Shown here piece by piece: positions 1 through 13,683 of a stretch of 64,000 bases of DNA. The DNA comes from Eutreptiella sp. 'Long Island Sound 2002'. Its lineage: Eukaryota; Euglenozoa; Euglenophyceae; Eutreptiales; Eutreptiaceae. The stretch's first letter is position 1. Every line of letters starts with the position of its first letter. The stretch lies in the NCBI GenBank assembly GCA_964036045.1, contig OZ038384.1, positions 48,847,843 to 48,911,842 on the forward strand, given 5' to 3'. The position numbers and the translations under genes were made by a program. Under the pieces are notes generated by a model. The model was not told the origin of the DNA. It saw only the letters and a list, made by a program, of their open reading frames with translations, and searched no databases.

Positions 1-3000
1 CTCATGTAAATTAGAGAAGACCCCCTGCAATGATTCATTGAGGGCTCTACTACCTTCAATGAGACACCGCATCCCTTGTAAATGGGAGTAGACCCCCTGC
101 GAGCAGTCATTGAAGGCTCTACCCGTTTCAATGAATCATCACCGCCCTTGTATATGGGGGTAGACCCCCAGCGATTATTCATTCAGAGGTCAATTCCATT
201 CGATGAATCATCGGAGCCCTTGCCAATGGGAGTAGATCCCCTGCGGTGATTCATTGAACGGTCTACTGACTTCAATGAATCATTACAGCCCTTGTAGATG
301 AACGTAGATCACCCACAATAATTCACTCAAGGTTCTACTCCTTGCAATCAATCATCAAAGCCCTTGTAAATGGCAGAAGAGCCCGCTCCTACAATGATTG
401 ATTCACAGGTCTACTACTTTCCATGAGTCATGGGAGCCCTTGTCAATGGGAACGGCCCCCTTGGATGATTCACCGAAGGGTCTACTCCCTTGAATGAATT
501 GTCGCAGCCCTTGTAAATGGAAATACACAGCCCTTGGATGATTCATTCAGGGGTCTACTCCTTTCGCTGAATCATCGGAGCCTTGTAAATGGGAATGGCC
601 TCTTAAATGATTCATTGAATGGTCTACTCCCTTCAACGAATCATTGCAGCACCTGTAAATGCAAGTACAGCCCCCTGCAATGAATCATTCAAGGGTCTAC
701 TCCCTTCGGTGAATGATCGCAGCCCTTGTGAACGGCAAGTCCCCTGCAATACATCATTGAGAGGTCTACCCCCTTCAATGAATCATTGCGGCCCTTCTAA
801 ATGGGAGTGGAACCTGTGAAAAGATTCTTTGAAGATTCTAATCGCTTGAGCCAATCATCGCACCCCTTGTAAATGGGAGTACACCCCCTGCGATGATTCA
901 TTGAAGGATGTAATCCCTTCAACGAACCACCGCAGCCCTTGTAAATTGGAGTAGACCCCTTGCGATGAGTCGTTGAGGGTTCTACTCCCTTCAATGAATC
1001 ACCACAGCCCTTGTAAATGGGAGTGAGCCACACGGGGATTCATCGATGGGTTCACTCCCGAAAATGAATCATCGCAAACCTTGTAAATGGGAGCAGACCT
1101 CCCGCATCAATTCATTTGAGGGTCTACGCACTTCAATGAAACATTGCAGCTCTTGTAAATGGGAGTAGACCTAGTGCGGTAATTCATTGAAGGGTCTACT
1201 CCCTTCAACGAATACCCGCAACCCTTGTAAAAGGGAGTAGACCCCTTTCGATGATTCATTGAAGGGTCCACTCCCTTCAATGAATCATCACAGCCCTTGT
1301 AAATGGGAGTAGACCCCCTTGCGATGATTTATTGAGGGTCTACTCCCTTCAAGGAATCATCGCAGCCCTTGTAAATGGGAGTGGACCGCCTACAAGGATT
1401 CATTGAGGGCTCTTCCCGTTTCAATGAATCATCAAAGCCCTTGTATATGGGGGTAGACCCCCAGCGATTATTCATTCAGAGGTCTATTCCATTCGATGAA
1501 TCATCATAGCCCTTGCAAATGGGAGTAGATCCCCTGCGGTGATTCATTGAACGGTCTACTGACTTCGATGAATCATTACAACCCATGTAGAGGAATGTAG
1601 ACCACCCACAATGATTCACTGAAGGTTCTACTCCTTGCGTTCAATCATCAAAGCCCTTGTAAATGGGAGTAGAGCCCGTGTGATGATTCATTGAGGGGTC
1701 TACACCCTTCAATGAATCGTTGCAGCCCTTGTAAATAAATGGGAGTACAAACCGCTGCGATGATTCATTGAGGGGTTTAATTCCTTCAATTAATCATCAC
1801 AGCCCTTGTAAATGGGGGTACACCCTCCTACAATGATTCATTGAGGGGTCTACTCCTTTCCATGAGTCATCGCAGCCCTTGTCAATGGGAACGGCCCCCT
1901 TCGATGATTCACCGAAGGGTCTAATCCCTTGAATGAATTGTCGCAGCCCTTGTAAATGGAAATACACCGCCGTGCGATGATTCATTGAGGGGTCTACTCC
2001 TTTGGCTGAATCATCGGAGCCCTTGTAAATGGGAATGACCCCCTTGAACGTTTTATTGAATGGTCTACTCCCTTCAACGAATCATTGCAGCACCTGTAAA
2101 TGCAAGTACAACCCCCTGCAATGAATCATTCAAGGGTCTACTCCCTTCGGTGAATGATCGCAGCCCTTGTGAACGGCAAGTCCCCTGCAATACATCATTG
2201 AGAGGTCTACCCCCTTCAATGAATCATTGCAGCCCTTCTAAATGGGAGTAGAACATGTGCGATGATTCTCTAAACATTCTAATCGCTTCAACCAATCGTC
2301 GCACCCCTTGTAAATGGGAGTACACCCCCTGCGATGATTCGTTGAAGAGTCTAATCCCTTAAAGAATCACCGCAGCCCTTGGAAATTGGAGTAGACCCCT
2401 TGCGATGAGTCGTTGAGGGTTCTACTCCCTTCAATGAATCACCACAGCCCTTGTAAATGGGAGTGAGCCACACGGGGATTCATCGAAGGGTCTGCTCCCT
2501 AAAATGAATCATCGCAAACCTTGTAAATGGGAGCATACCTCCCGTATCAATTCATTTGAGGGTCTACGCACTCCAATGAAACATTGCGGCTCTTGTAAAT
2601 GGGAGTAGACCTAGTGCGGTAATTCATTGAAGGGTCTACTCCCTTCAATGAATCATCACCGCCCTTGTAAATGGGAGTAGACCCCTTGCCAAGATTCATC
2701 GAAGGGTCTACTCCCTTCAATGAATCTTCACGGCCCTTGTAGGTGAAAAGAGACCACCCACAATGATGCTATCAAGGTTCTACTGCCTGCCATCAATCAT
2801 GACAGCCCTTGTAAATGGGAGTAGAGCTTGTGTGATGATTCATTGAGGGGTCTACATCCTTCAATGAATCAGTGCAGCCCTTGTAAATGGTAGTAGACCC
2901 CCTTGCGATGATTTATTGAGGGTCTACTCCCTTCAAGGAATCAGTGCAGCCCTTGTAAATGGGAGCAGACCGCCTACGAGGATTCATTGAGGGCTCTTCC

Positions 3001-6000
3001 CGTTTCAACGAATCATCACAGCCCTTGTATATGGGGGTAGACCCCCGGCGATTATTCATTCAGGGGTCCATTCCATTCGATGAATCACCGCAGCCCTTGC
3101 AAATGGGAGTAGATCCCCTGCGGTGATTCATTGAACGGTCTACTGACTTCAATGAATCATTACAGCCCATGTAGAGGAACGTAGACCACCCACAATGATT
3201 CACTGAAGGTTCTACTCCTTGCAATCAACCAGCAAAGCCCTTGTAAATGGGAGTAGAGCCCGTGTGATGATTCATTGAGGGGTCTAAACCCTTCAATGAA
3301 TCGTTGCAGCCCTTGTAAATGGGAGTATAACCCCCTGCATTGATTCATTGGGGGGTTTAATTCCTTCAATTAATCATCACAGCCCTTGTAAATGGGGGTA
3401 CACCCTCCTACAATGATTCGTTGAGGGGTCTACTCATTTCCATGAGTCATCGCAGCCCTTGTCAATGGGAACGGCCCCCTTCGATGATTCACCGAAGGGT
3501 CTACTCCCTTGAATGAATTGTCGCAGCCCTTGTAAATAAAAATACACCGCCGTGCGATGATTCATTGAGGGGTCTAATCCTTTCGCTGAATCATCGGAGC
3601 CCTTGTAAATGGGAATGGCCCCTTGGAACCTTTTATTGAATGGTCTACTCCCTTCAACGAATCATCGCAGCACCTGTAAATGCACGTACACCCCTATGCA
3701 ATGAATCATTCAAGGGTCTACTCCCTTCAGTGAATGATCGCAGCCCTTGTGAGCGGCAAATCCCCTGCAATACATCATTGAGAGGTCTACCCCCTTCAAT
3801 GAATCATTGCAGCCCTTCTAAATGGGAGTACACCCCCTGCGATGATTCGTTGAAGGGTCTAATCCCTTCAACGAATCACCGCAGCCCTTGTAAATCGGAG
3901 TAGACCCCTTGCGATGAGTCGTTGAGGGTTCTACTCCCTTTAATGAATCATCACAACCCTTGTAAATGGGAGTGACCCACACGGGGATTCATCGAAGGGT
4001 CTACTCCCTAAAATGAATCATCGCAAACCTTGTAAACGGGAGCAGACCTCCCGTATCAATTCATTTGAGGGTCTACGCACTTCAATGAAACATTGCAGCT
4101 CTTGTAAATGTAAGTAGACCTAGTGCGGTGATTGATTGAAGGGTCTACTCCCTTCAACGAATACCCGCACCCCTTGTAAATGGGAGTAGACCCCCTTCGA
4201 TGATTCATTGAAGGATCTACTCCCTTCAATGAATCATCACAACCCTTATAACTGGGAGTAGACCCCTTGCGAAGGTTCATCGAAGGGTCTGCTCCCTTCA
4301 ATGAATCTATAGACCACCCACAATGATACATTCAAGAATCTACTCCCTGCAATCAATCATGGCAGCCCGTGTAAATGGGGGTAGAGCAAGTGCGATGATT
4401 CATGGAGGAGTCTACACCCTTGAAGGAATCGTTGCACCCCTTGTCAATGGGAGTACAACCCCCTGAAATGATTCATTGAGGGGTCTACTCCCTTCAATGA
4501 ATAATCGCAGCCCTTGTAAACGGGAGTAGACCCCCTGCGATGATTCATGTCTACTCCCTTCAATGAATCATCACAGTCCTTGTAGGTGAAAAGAGACCAC
4601 CCACAATGATGCAATCAAGGTTCTTATGCCTACCATCAATCATGACGGCCCTTGTAAATGGGAGTAGAGCTTTTGTGATGATTCATTGAGGGGTCTACAT
4701 CCTTCAATGAATCGGTGCAGCCCTTGTAAATGGGAGTAGACCCCCTTGCGATGATTTGTTGAGGGTCTACTCCCTTCAAGGAATCATCGCAGCCCTTGTA
4801 AATGGGAGCAGACCGCCTACGAGGATTCATTGAGGGCTCTTCCCGTTTCAATGAATCATCACAGCCCTTGTATATGGGGGTAGACCCCCAGCGATTATTC
4901 ATTCAGGGGTCTATTCCATTCGATGAATCATCATAGCCCTTGAAAATGGGAGTAGATCCCCTGCGGTGATTCATTGAACGGTCTATTGACTTCTAATAAA
5001 CCATTACAGCCCTTGTAGATGAACGTAGACCACCCAAAATGATTCACTGAAGGTTCTACTCCTTGCAATCAATCATCAAAGCCCTTGTAAATGGGAGTAG
5101 AGCCCGTGTGATGATTCATTGAGGGGTCTAAACCCTTCAATGAATCGTTGCAGCCCTTGTAAATGGGAGTGCAACCCCCTGCGATGATTCATTGAGGGGT
5201 TTAATTCCTTCAATTAATCATCAAAGCCCTTGTAAATGGGGGTACACCCTCCTACAATGATTCAATGAGGGGTCTACTCCTTTCCATGAGTCATCGCAGC
5301 CCTTGTCAATGGGAACGGCCCCCTTCGATGATTCACCGAAGGGTCTAATCCCTTGAATGAACTGTCGCAGCCCTTGTAAATGGAAATACACCGCCGTGCG
5401 ATGCTTCATTGAGGGGTCTACTCCTTTGGCTGAATCATCGGAGCCCTTGTAAATGTGAATGGCCCCTTGGAACCTTTTATTGAATGGTCTACTCCCTTCA
5501 ACGAATCATCGCAGCACCTGTAAATGCAAGTACAACCGCCTGCAATAAATCATTCAAGGGTCTACTCCCTTCAGTGAATGATCGCAGCCCTTGTGAACGG
5601 CAAATCCCCTGCAATACATCATTGAGAGGTCTACCCCCTTCAATGAATCATTGCAGCCCTTCTAAATGGGAGTAGAACCTGTGCGATGATTCTCCGAACA
5701 TTCTAATCGCTTGAACCAATCATCGCACCCCTTGTAAATGGGAGTACACCCCCTGCGATGATTCGTTGAAGGGTCTAATCCCTTCAATGAATCACCGCAG
5801 CCCTTGTAAATTGGAGTAGACCCCTTGCGATGAGTCGTTGAGGGTTCTACTCCCTTTAGTGAATCATCACAGCCCTTGTAAATGGGAGTGACCCACACGG
5901 GGATTCATCGAAGGGTCTACTCCCTAAAATGAATCATCGCAAACCTTGTAAATGGGAGCAGACCTCCCGTATCAATTCATTTGAGGGTCTACGCACTTCA

Positions 6001-8157
6001 GGGAAACATTGCAGCTCTTGTAAATGTAAGTAGACCTAGTGCGGTGATTGATTGAAGGGTCTACTCCCTTCAACGAATACCCGCACCCCTTGTAAATGGG
6101 AGTAGACCCCCTTCGATGATTCATTGAAGGATCTACTCCCTTCAATGAATCATCACAGCCCTTGTAAATGGGAGTAGACCCCTTGAGAAGATTCATCGAA
6201 GGGTCTGCTCCCTTCAATGAATGTATAGACCACCCACAATGATACATTCAAGAATCTACTCCCTGCAATCAATCATGGCAGCCCGTGTAAATGGGGGTAG
6301 AGCAAGTGCGATGATGCATGGAGGATTCTACACCCTTGAATGAATCGTTGCACCCCTTGTCAATGGGAGTACAACCCCCTGAAATGATTCATTGAGGGGT
6401 CTACTCCCTTCAATGAATCATTGCAGCCCTTGTACACGGGAGTAGACCCCCTGCGATGATTCATGTCTACTCCCTTCAATGAATCATCACAGCCCTTGTA
6501 GGTCAAAAGAGACCACCCACAATGATGCAATCAAGGTTCTACTGCCTACCATCAATTATGACAGCCCTTGTAAATGGGAGTAGACCCCTTGCGATGAGTC
6601 GTTGAGGGTTCTACTCCCTTTAATGAATCATCACAGCCCTTGTAAACGGGAGTGACCCACACGGGGATTCGTCGAAGGGTCTACTCCCTAAAATGAATCA
6701 TCGCAAACCTTGTAAACGGGAGCAGACCTGCCGTATCAATTCATTTGAGGGTCTACGCACTTCAATGAAACATTGCGGCTCTTGTAAATGGGAGTAGACC
6801 TAGTGCGGTGATTAGGGTCTACTCCCTTCAACGAATACCCGCACCCCTTGTAAATGGGAGTAGACCCCCTTCAATGATTCATTGAAGGGTCTACTCCCTT
6901 CAATGAATCATCACAGCCCTTGTAAATGGGAGTAGACCCCTTGCGAAGATTCATTGAAGGGTCTGCTCCCTTCAATGAATCTATAGACCACCCACAATGA
7001 TACATTCAAGAATCTCCTCCCTGCAATCAATCATGGCAGCCCGTGTAAATGGGGGTAGAGCAAGTGCGATGATTCATGGAGGAGTCTACACCCTTGAAGG
7101 AACCGTTGCACCCCTTGTCAATGGGAGTACAACCCCCTGAAATGATTCATTGAGGGGTCTACTCCCTTCAATGAATCATTGCAGCCCTTGTAAACGGGAG
7201 TAGACCCCCTGCGATGATTCATGTCTACTCCCTTCAATGAATCATCACAGCCCTTGTGGGTGAAAAGAGACCACCCACAATGATGCAATCAAGGTTCTAC
7301 TGCCTACCATCAATCATGACAGCCCTTGTAAATGGGAGTAGAGCTTGTGTGATGATTTATTGAGGGGTCTACATCCTTCAATGAATCGGTGCAGCCCTTG
7401 TAAATGGGAGTAGACCCCCTTGCGATGATTTGTTGAGGGTCTACTCCCTTCAAGGAATCATCGCAGCCCTTGTAAATGGGAGCAGACCGCCTACGAGGAT
7501 TCATTGAGGGCTTTTCCCGTTTCAATGAATCATCACAGCCCTTGTATATGGGGGTAGACCCCCGGCGATTATTCATTCAGGGGTCTATTCCATTCGATGA
7601 ATCATCATAGCCCTTGCAAATGGGAGTAGATCCCCTGCGGTGATTCATTGAACGGTCTACTGACTTCTAACAAACCATTACAGCCCTTGTAGATGAACGT
7701 AGACCACCCAAAATGATTCACTGAAGGTTCTACTCCTTGCAATCAATCATCAAAGCCCTTGTAAATGGGAGTAGAGCCCGTGTGATGATTCATTGAGGGG
7801 TCTACACCCTTCAATGAATCGTTGCAGCCCTTGTAAATGGGAGTACAACCCCCTGCGATGATTCATTGAGGGGTTTAATTCCTTCAATTAATCATCAACG
7901 CCCTTGTAAATGGGGGTACACCCTCCTACAATGATTCATTGAGGGGTCTACTCCTTTCCATGAGTCATCGCAGCCCTTGTCAATGGGAACGGCCCCCTTC
8001 GATGATTCACCGAAGGGTCTACTCCCTTGAATGAATTGTCGCAGCCCTTGTAAATGGAAATACACCGCCGTGCGATGATTCATTGAGGGGTCTACTCCTT
8101 TCGCTGAATCATCGGAGCCCTTGTAAATGGGAATGGCCCCCTTAAACCTTTTATTGA

Positions 8158-11100
8158 ATGGTCTACTCCCTTCAACGAATCATCGCAGCACCAGTAAATG
8201 CAAGTACAACCGCCTGCAATAAATCATTCAAGGGTCTACTCCCTTCGGTGAATGATCGCAGCCCTTGTGAACGGCAAGTCACGTGCAATACATCATTGAG
8301 AGGTATACCCCCTTCAATGAATCATTGCAGCCCTTCTAAATGGGAGTAGAACCTATGCGATGATTCTCTGAACATTCTAATCACCAATCATCGCACCCCT
8401 TGTAAATTGGAGTAGACCCCTTGCGATGAGTCGTTGAGGGTTCTACTCCCTTCAATGAATCACCACAGCCCTTGTAAATGGGAGTGACACACGGGGGTTC
8501 ATCGAAGGGTCTACTCCCTAAAATGAATCATCGCAGACCTTGTAACTGGGAGCAGACCTCCCGTATCCATTCATTTGAGGAACTACGCACTTCAATGAAA
8601 CATTGCGGCTCTTGTAAATGGGAGTAGACCTAGTGCGGTGATTAGGGTCTACTCCCTTCAACGAATACCCGCACCCCTTGTAAATGGGAGTAGACCCCCT
8701 TCAGTGATTCATTGAATGGTCTACTCCCTTCAATGAATCATCACAGCCCTTGTAAATGGGAGTAGACCCCTTGCGAAGATTCATTGAAGGGTCTGCTCCC
8801 TTCAATGAATCTATAGACCACCCACAATGATACATTCAAGAATCTCCTCCCTGCAATCAATCATGGCAGCCCGTGTAAATGGGGGTAGAGCAAGTGCGAT
8901 GATTCATGGAGGAGTCTACACCCTTGAAGGAATCGTTGCACCCCTTGTCAATGGAAGTACAACCCCCTGAAATGATTCATGGAGGGGTCTACTCCCTTCA
9001 ATGAATCATTGCAGCCCTTGTAAACGGGAGTAGACCCCCTGCGATGATTCATGTCTACTCCCTTCAATGAATCATCACAGCCCTTGTGGGTGAAAAGAGA
9101 CCACCCACAATGATGCAATCAAGGTTCTACTGCCTACCATCAATCATGACAGCCCTTGTAAATGGGAGTAGAGCTTGTGTGATGATTTATTGAGGGGTCT
9201 ACATCCTTCAATGAATCGGTGCAGCCCTTGTAAATGGGAGTAGACCCCCTTGCGATGATTTGTTGAGGGTCTACTCCCTTCAAGGAATCATCGCAGCCCT
9301 TGTAAATGGGAGCAGACCGCCTACGAGGATTCATTGAGGGCGTTTCCCGTTTCAATGAATCATCACAGCCCTTGTATATGGGGGTAGACCCCCGGCGATT
9401 ATTCATTCAGGGGTCTATTCCATTCGATGAATCATCATAGCCCTTGCAAATGGGAGTAGATCCCCTGCGGTGATTCATTGAAAGGTCTACTCACTTCTAA
9501 CAAACCATTACAGCCCTTGTAGATGAACGTAGACCACCCACAATGATTCACTGAAGGTTCTACTCCTTGCAATCAATCATCAAAGCCCTTGTAAATGGGA
9601 GTAGAGCCCGTGTGATGATTCATTGAGGGGTCTACACCCTTCAATGAATCGTTGCAGCCCTTGTAAATGGGAGTACAACCCCCTGCGATGATTCATTGAG
9701 GGGTTTAATTCCTTCAATTAATCATCAACGCCCTTGTAAATGGGGGTACACCCTCCTACAATGATTCATTGAGGGGTCTACTCCTTTCCATGAGTCATCG
9801 CAGCCCTTGTCAATGGGAACGGCCCCCTTCGATGATTCACCGAAGGGTCTACTCCCTTGAATGAATTGTCGCAGCCCTTGTAAATGGAAATACACCGCCG
9901 TGCGATGATTCATTGAGGGGTCTACTCCTTTCGCTGAATCATCGGAGCCCTTGTAAATGGGAATGGCCCCCTTAAACCTTTTATTGAATGGTCTACTCCC
10001 TTCAACGAATCATCGCAGCACCAGTAAATGCAAGTACAACCGCCTGCAATAAATCATTCAAGGGTCTACTCCCTTCAGTGAATGATCGCAGCCCTTGTGA
10101 ACGGCAAGTCCCCTGCAATACATCATTGAGAGGTCTACCCGCTTCAATGAATCATTGCAGCCCTTCTAAATGGGAATAGAACCTATGCGATGATTCTTTG
10201 AACATTCTAATCACCAATCATCGCAGCCCTTGTAAATGGGAGCAGACCGCCTACGAGGACTCATTGAGGGCTCTTCCCGTTTCAATGAATCATCACAGCC
10301 CTTGTATATGGGGGTAGACCCCCAGCGATTATTCATTCAGGGGTCTATTCCATTCGATGAATCATCATAGCCCTTGCAAACGGGAGTAGATCCCCTGCGG
10401 TGATTCATTGAACGGTCTACTGACTTCTAATAAACCATTACAGCCCTTGTAGATGAACGTAGACCACCCAAAATGATTCACTGAAGGTTCTACTCCTTGC
10501 AATCAATCATCAAAGCCCTTGTAAATAGCAGTAGAGCCCATGTGATGATTCATTGAGGGGTCTACACCCTTCAACGAATCGTTGCAGCCCTTGTAAATGG
10601 GAGTACAACCCCCTGCGATGATTCATTGAGGGGTTTAATTCCTTCAATTAATCATGAGAGCCCTTGTAAATGGGGGTACACCCTCCTACAATGATTCATT
10701 GAGGGGTCTACTCCTTTCCATGAGTCATCGCAGCCCTTGTCAATGGGAACGGCCCCCTTCGATGATTCACCGAAGGGTCTAATCCCTTGAATGAATTGTC
10801 GCAGCCCTTGTAAATGGAAATACACCGCCGTGCGATGATTCATTGAGGGGTCTACTCCTTTCGCTGAATCATCGGAGCCCTTGTAAATGGGAATGGCCCC
10901 CTTAAACCTTTTATTGAATGGTCTACTCCCTTCAACGAATCATCGCAGCACCAGTAAATGCAAGTACAACCGCCTGCAATAAATCATTCAAGGGTCTACT
11001 CCCTTCGGTGAATGATCGCAGCCCTTGTGAACGGCAAGTCACGTGCAATACATCATTGAGAGGTATACCCCCTTCAATGAATCATTGCAGCCCTTCTAAA

Positions 11101-13683
11101 TGGGAGTAGAACCTATGCGATGATTCTCTGAACATTCTAATCACCAATCATCGCACCCCTTGTAAATTGGAGTAGACCCCTTGCGATGAGTCGTTGAGGG
11201 TTCTACTCCCTTCAATGAATCACCACAGCCCTTGTAAATGGGAGTGACACACGGGGGTTCATCGAAGGGTCTACTCCCTAAAATGAATCATCGCAGACCT
11301 TGTAACTGGGAGCAGACCTCCCGTATCCATTCATTTGAGGAACTACGCACTTCAATGAAACATTGCGGCTCTTGTAAATGGGAGTAGACCCAGTGCGGTG
11401 ATTGATTGAATTGTCTACTCCCTTCAACGAATACCCGCACCCCTTGTAAATGGGAGTAGACCCCCTTCGATGATTCATTGAAGGGTCTACTCCCTTCAAT
11501 GAATCATCACAGCCCTTGTAAATGGGAGTAGACCCCTTGCGAAGATTCATTGAAGGGTCTGCTCCCTTCAATGAATCTATAGACCACCCACAATGATACA
11601 TTCAAGAATCTCCTCCCTGCAATCAATCATGGCAGCCCGTGTAAATGGGGGTAGAGCAAGTGCGATGATTCATGGAGGAGTCTACACCCTTGAAGGAATC
11701 GTTGCACCCCTTGTCAATGGGAGTACAACCCCCTGAAATGATTCATTGAGGGGTCTACTCCCTTCAATGAATCATTGCAGCCCTTGTAAACGGGAGTAGA
11801 CCCCCTGCGATGATTCATGTCTACTCCCTTCAATGAATCATCACAGCCCTTGTGGGTGAAAAGAGACCACCCACAATGATGCAATCAAGGTTCTACTGCC
11901 TACCATCAATCATGACAGCCCTTGTAAATGGGAGTAGAGCTTGTGTGATGATTTATTGAGGGGTCTACATCCTTCAATGAATCGGTGCAGCCCTTGTAAA
12001 TGGGAGTAGACCCCCTTGCGATGATTTGTTGAGGGTCTACTCCCTTCAAGGAATCATCGCAGCCCTTGTAAATGGGAGCAGACCGCCTACGAGGATTCAT
12101 TGAGGGCTTTTCCCGTTTCAATGAATCATCACAGCCCTTGTATATGGGGGTAGACCCCCGGCGATTATTCATTCAGGGGTCTATTCCATTCGATGAATCA
12201 TCATAGCCCTTGCAAATGGGAGTAGATCCCCTGCGGTGATTCATTGAAAGGTCTACTCACTTCTAACAAACCATTACAGCCCTTGTAGATGAACGTAGAC
12301 CACCCACAATGATTCACTGAAGGTTCTACTCCTTGCAATCAATCATCAAAGCCCTTGTAAATGGGAGTAGAGCCCGTGGGATGATTCATTGAGGGGTCTA
12401 CACCCTTCAATGAATCGTTGCAGCCCTTGTAAATGGGAGTACAACCCCCTGCGATGATTCATTGAGGGGTTTAATTCCTTCAATTAATCATCAACGCCCT
12501 TGTAAATGGGGGTACACCCTCCTACAATGATTCATTGAGGGGTCTACTCCTTTCCATGAGTCATCGCAGCCCTTGTCAATGGGAACGGCCCCCTTCGATG
12601 ATTCACCGAAGGGTCTACTCCCTTGAATGAATTGTCGCAGCCCTTGTAAATGGAAATACACCGCCGTGCGATGATTCATTGAGGGGTCTACTCCTTTCGC
12701 TGAATCATCGGAGCCCTTGTAAATGGGAATGGCCCCCTTAAACCTTTTATTGAATGGTCTACTCCCTTCAACGAATCATCGCAGCACCAGTAAATGCAAG
12801 TACAACCGCCTGCAATAAATCATTCAAGGGTCTACTCCCTTCAGTGAATGATCGCAGCCCTTGTGAACGGCAAGTCCCCTGCAATACATCATTGAGAGGT
12901 CTACCCCCTTCAATGAATCATTGCAGCCCTTCTAAATGGGAATAGAACCTATGCGATGATTCTTTGAACATTCTAATCACCAATCATCGCAGCCCTTGTA
13001 AATGGGAGCAGACCGCCTACGAGGACTCATTGAGGGCTCTTCCCGTTTCAATGAATCATCACAGCCCTTGTATATGGGGGTAGACCCCCAGCGATTATTC
13101 ATTCAGGGGTCTATTCCATTCGATGAATCATCATAGCCCTTGCAAACGGGAGTAGATCCCCTGCGGTGATTCATTGAACGGTCTACTGACTTCTAATAAA
13201 CCATTACAGCCCTTGTAGATGAACGTAGACCACCCAAAATGATTCACTGAAGGTTCTACTCCTTGCAATCAATCATCAAAGCCCTTGTAAATAGCAGTAG
13301 AGCCCATGTGATGATTCATTGAGGGGTCTACACCCTTCAACGAATCGTTGCAGCCCTTGTAAATGGGAGTACAACCCCCTGCGATGATTCATTGAGGGGT
13401 TTAATTCCTTCAATTAATCATGAGAGCCCTTGTAAATGGGGGTACACCCTCCTACAATGATTCATTGAGGGGTCTACTCCTTTCCATGAGTCATCGCAGC
13501 CCTTGTCAATGGGAACGGCCCCCTTCGATGATTCACCGAAGGGTCTAATCCCTTGAATGAATTGTCGCAGCCCTTGTAAATGGAAATACACCGCCGTGCG
13601 ATGATTCATTGAGGGGTCTACTCCTTTCGCTGAATCATCGGAGCCCTTGTAAATGGGAATGGCCCCCTTAAACCTTTTATTGA
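8158..13683. repeat. 2.76-kb tandem duplication within the satellite (higher-order repeat)
   Basis: The blocks 8,158-10,917 and 10,918-13,683 are nearly identical. Rare variants recur at a fixed distance: ACGTGCAATA stands at 8,281, 11,041 and 13,807, that is, 2,760 and 2,766 bp apart. The 6-bp difference is visible near 8,640 versus 11,401. A third copy starts at 13,684 and diverges after about 14.2 kb. Within each block a landmark recurs at 1,830 then 930 bp, so the block was itself built from two smaller duplicated pieces. An older, more diverged version with a 2,674-bp spacing precedes it (4,636 to 7,310; 5,484 to 8,158). This is the pattern expected of recent unequal exchange in a satellite. 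Confidence 0.88.

Noticed and set aside
8158-13683. CENP-B box in the satellite
   Set aside because: Some units read TTCGTTGAAGGG, but the required downstream CGGG part of the box is absent.
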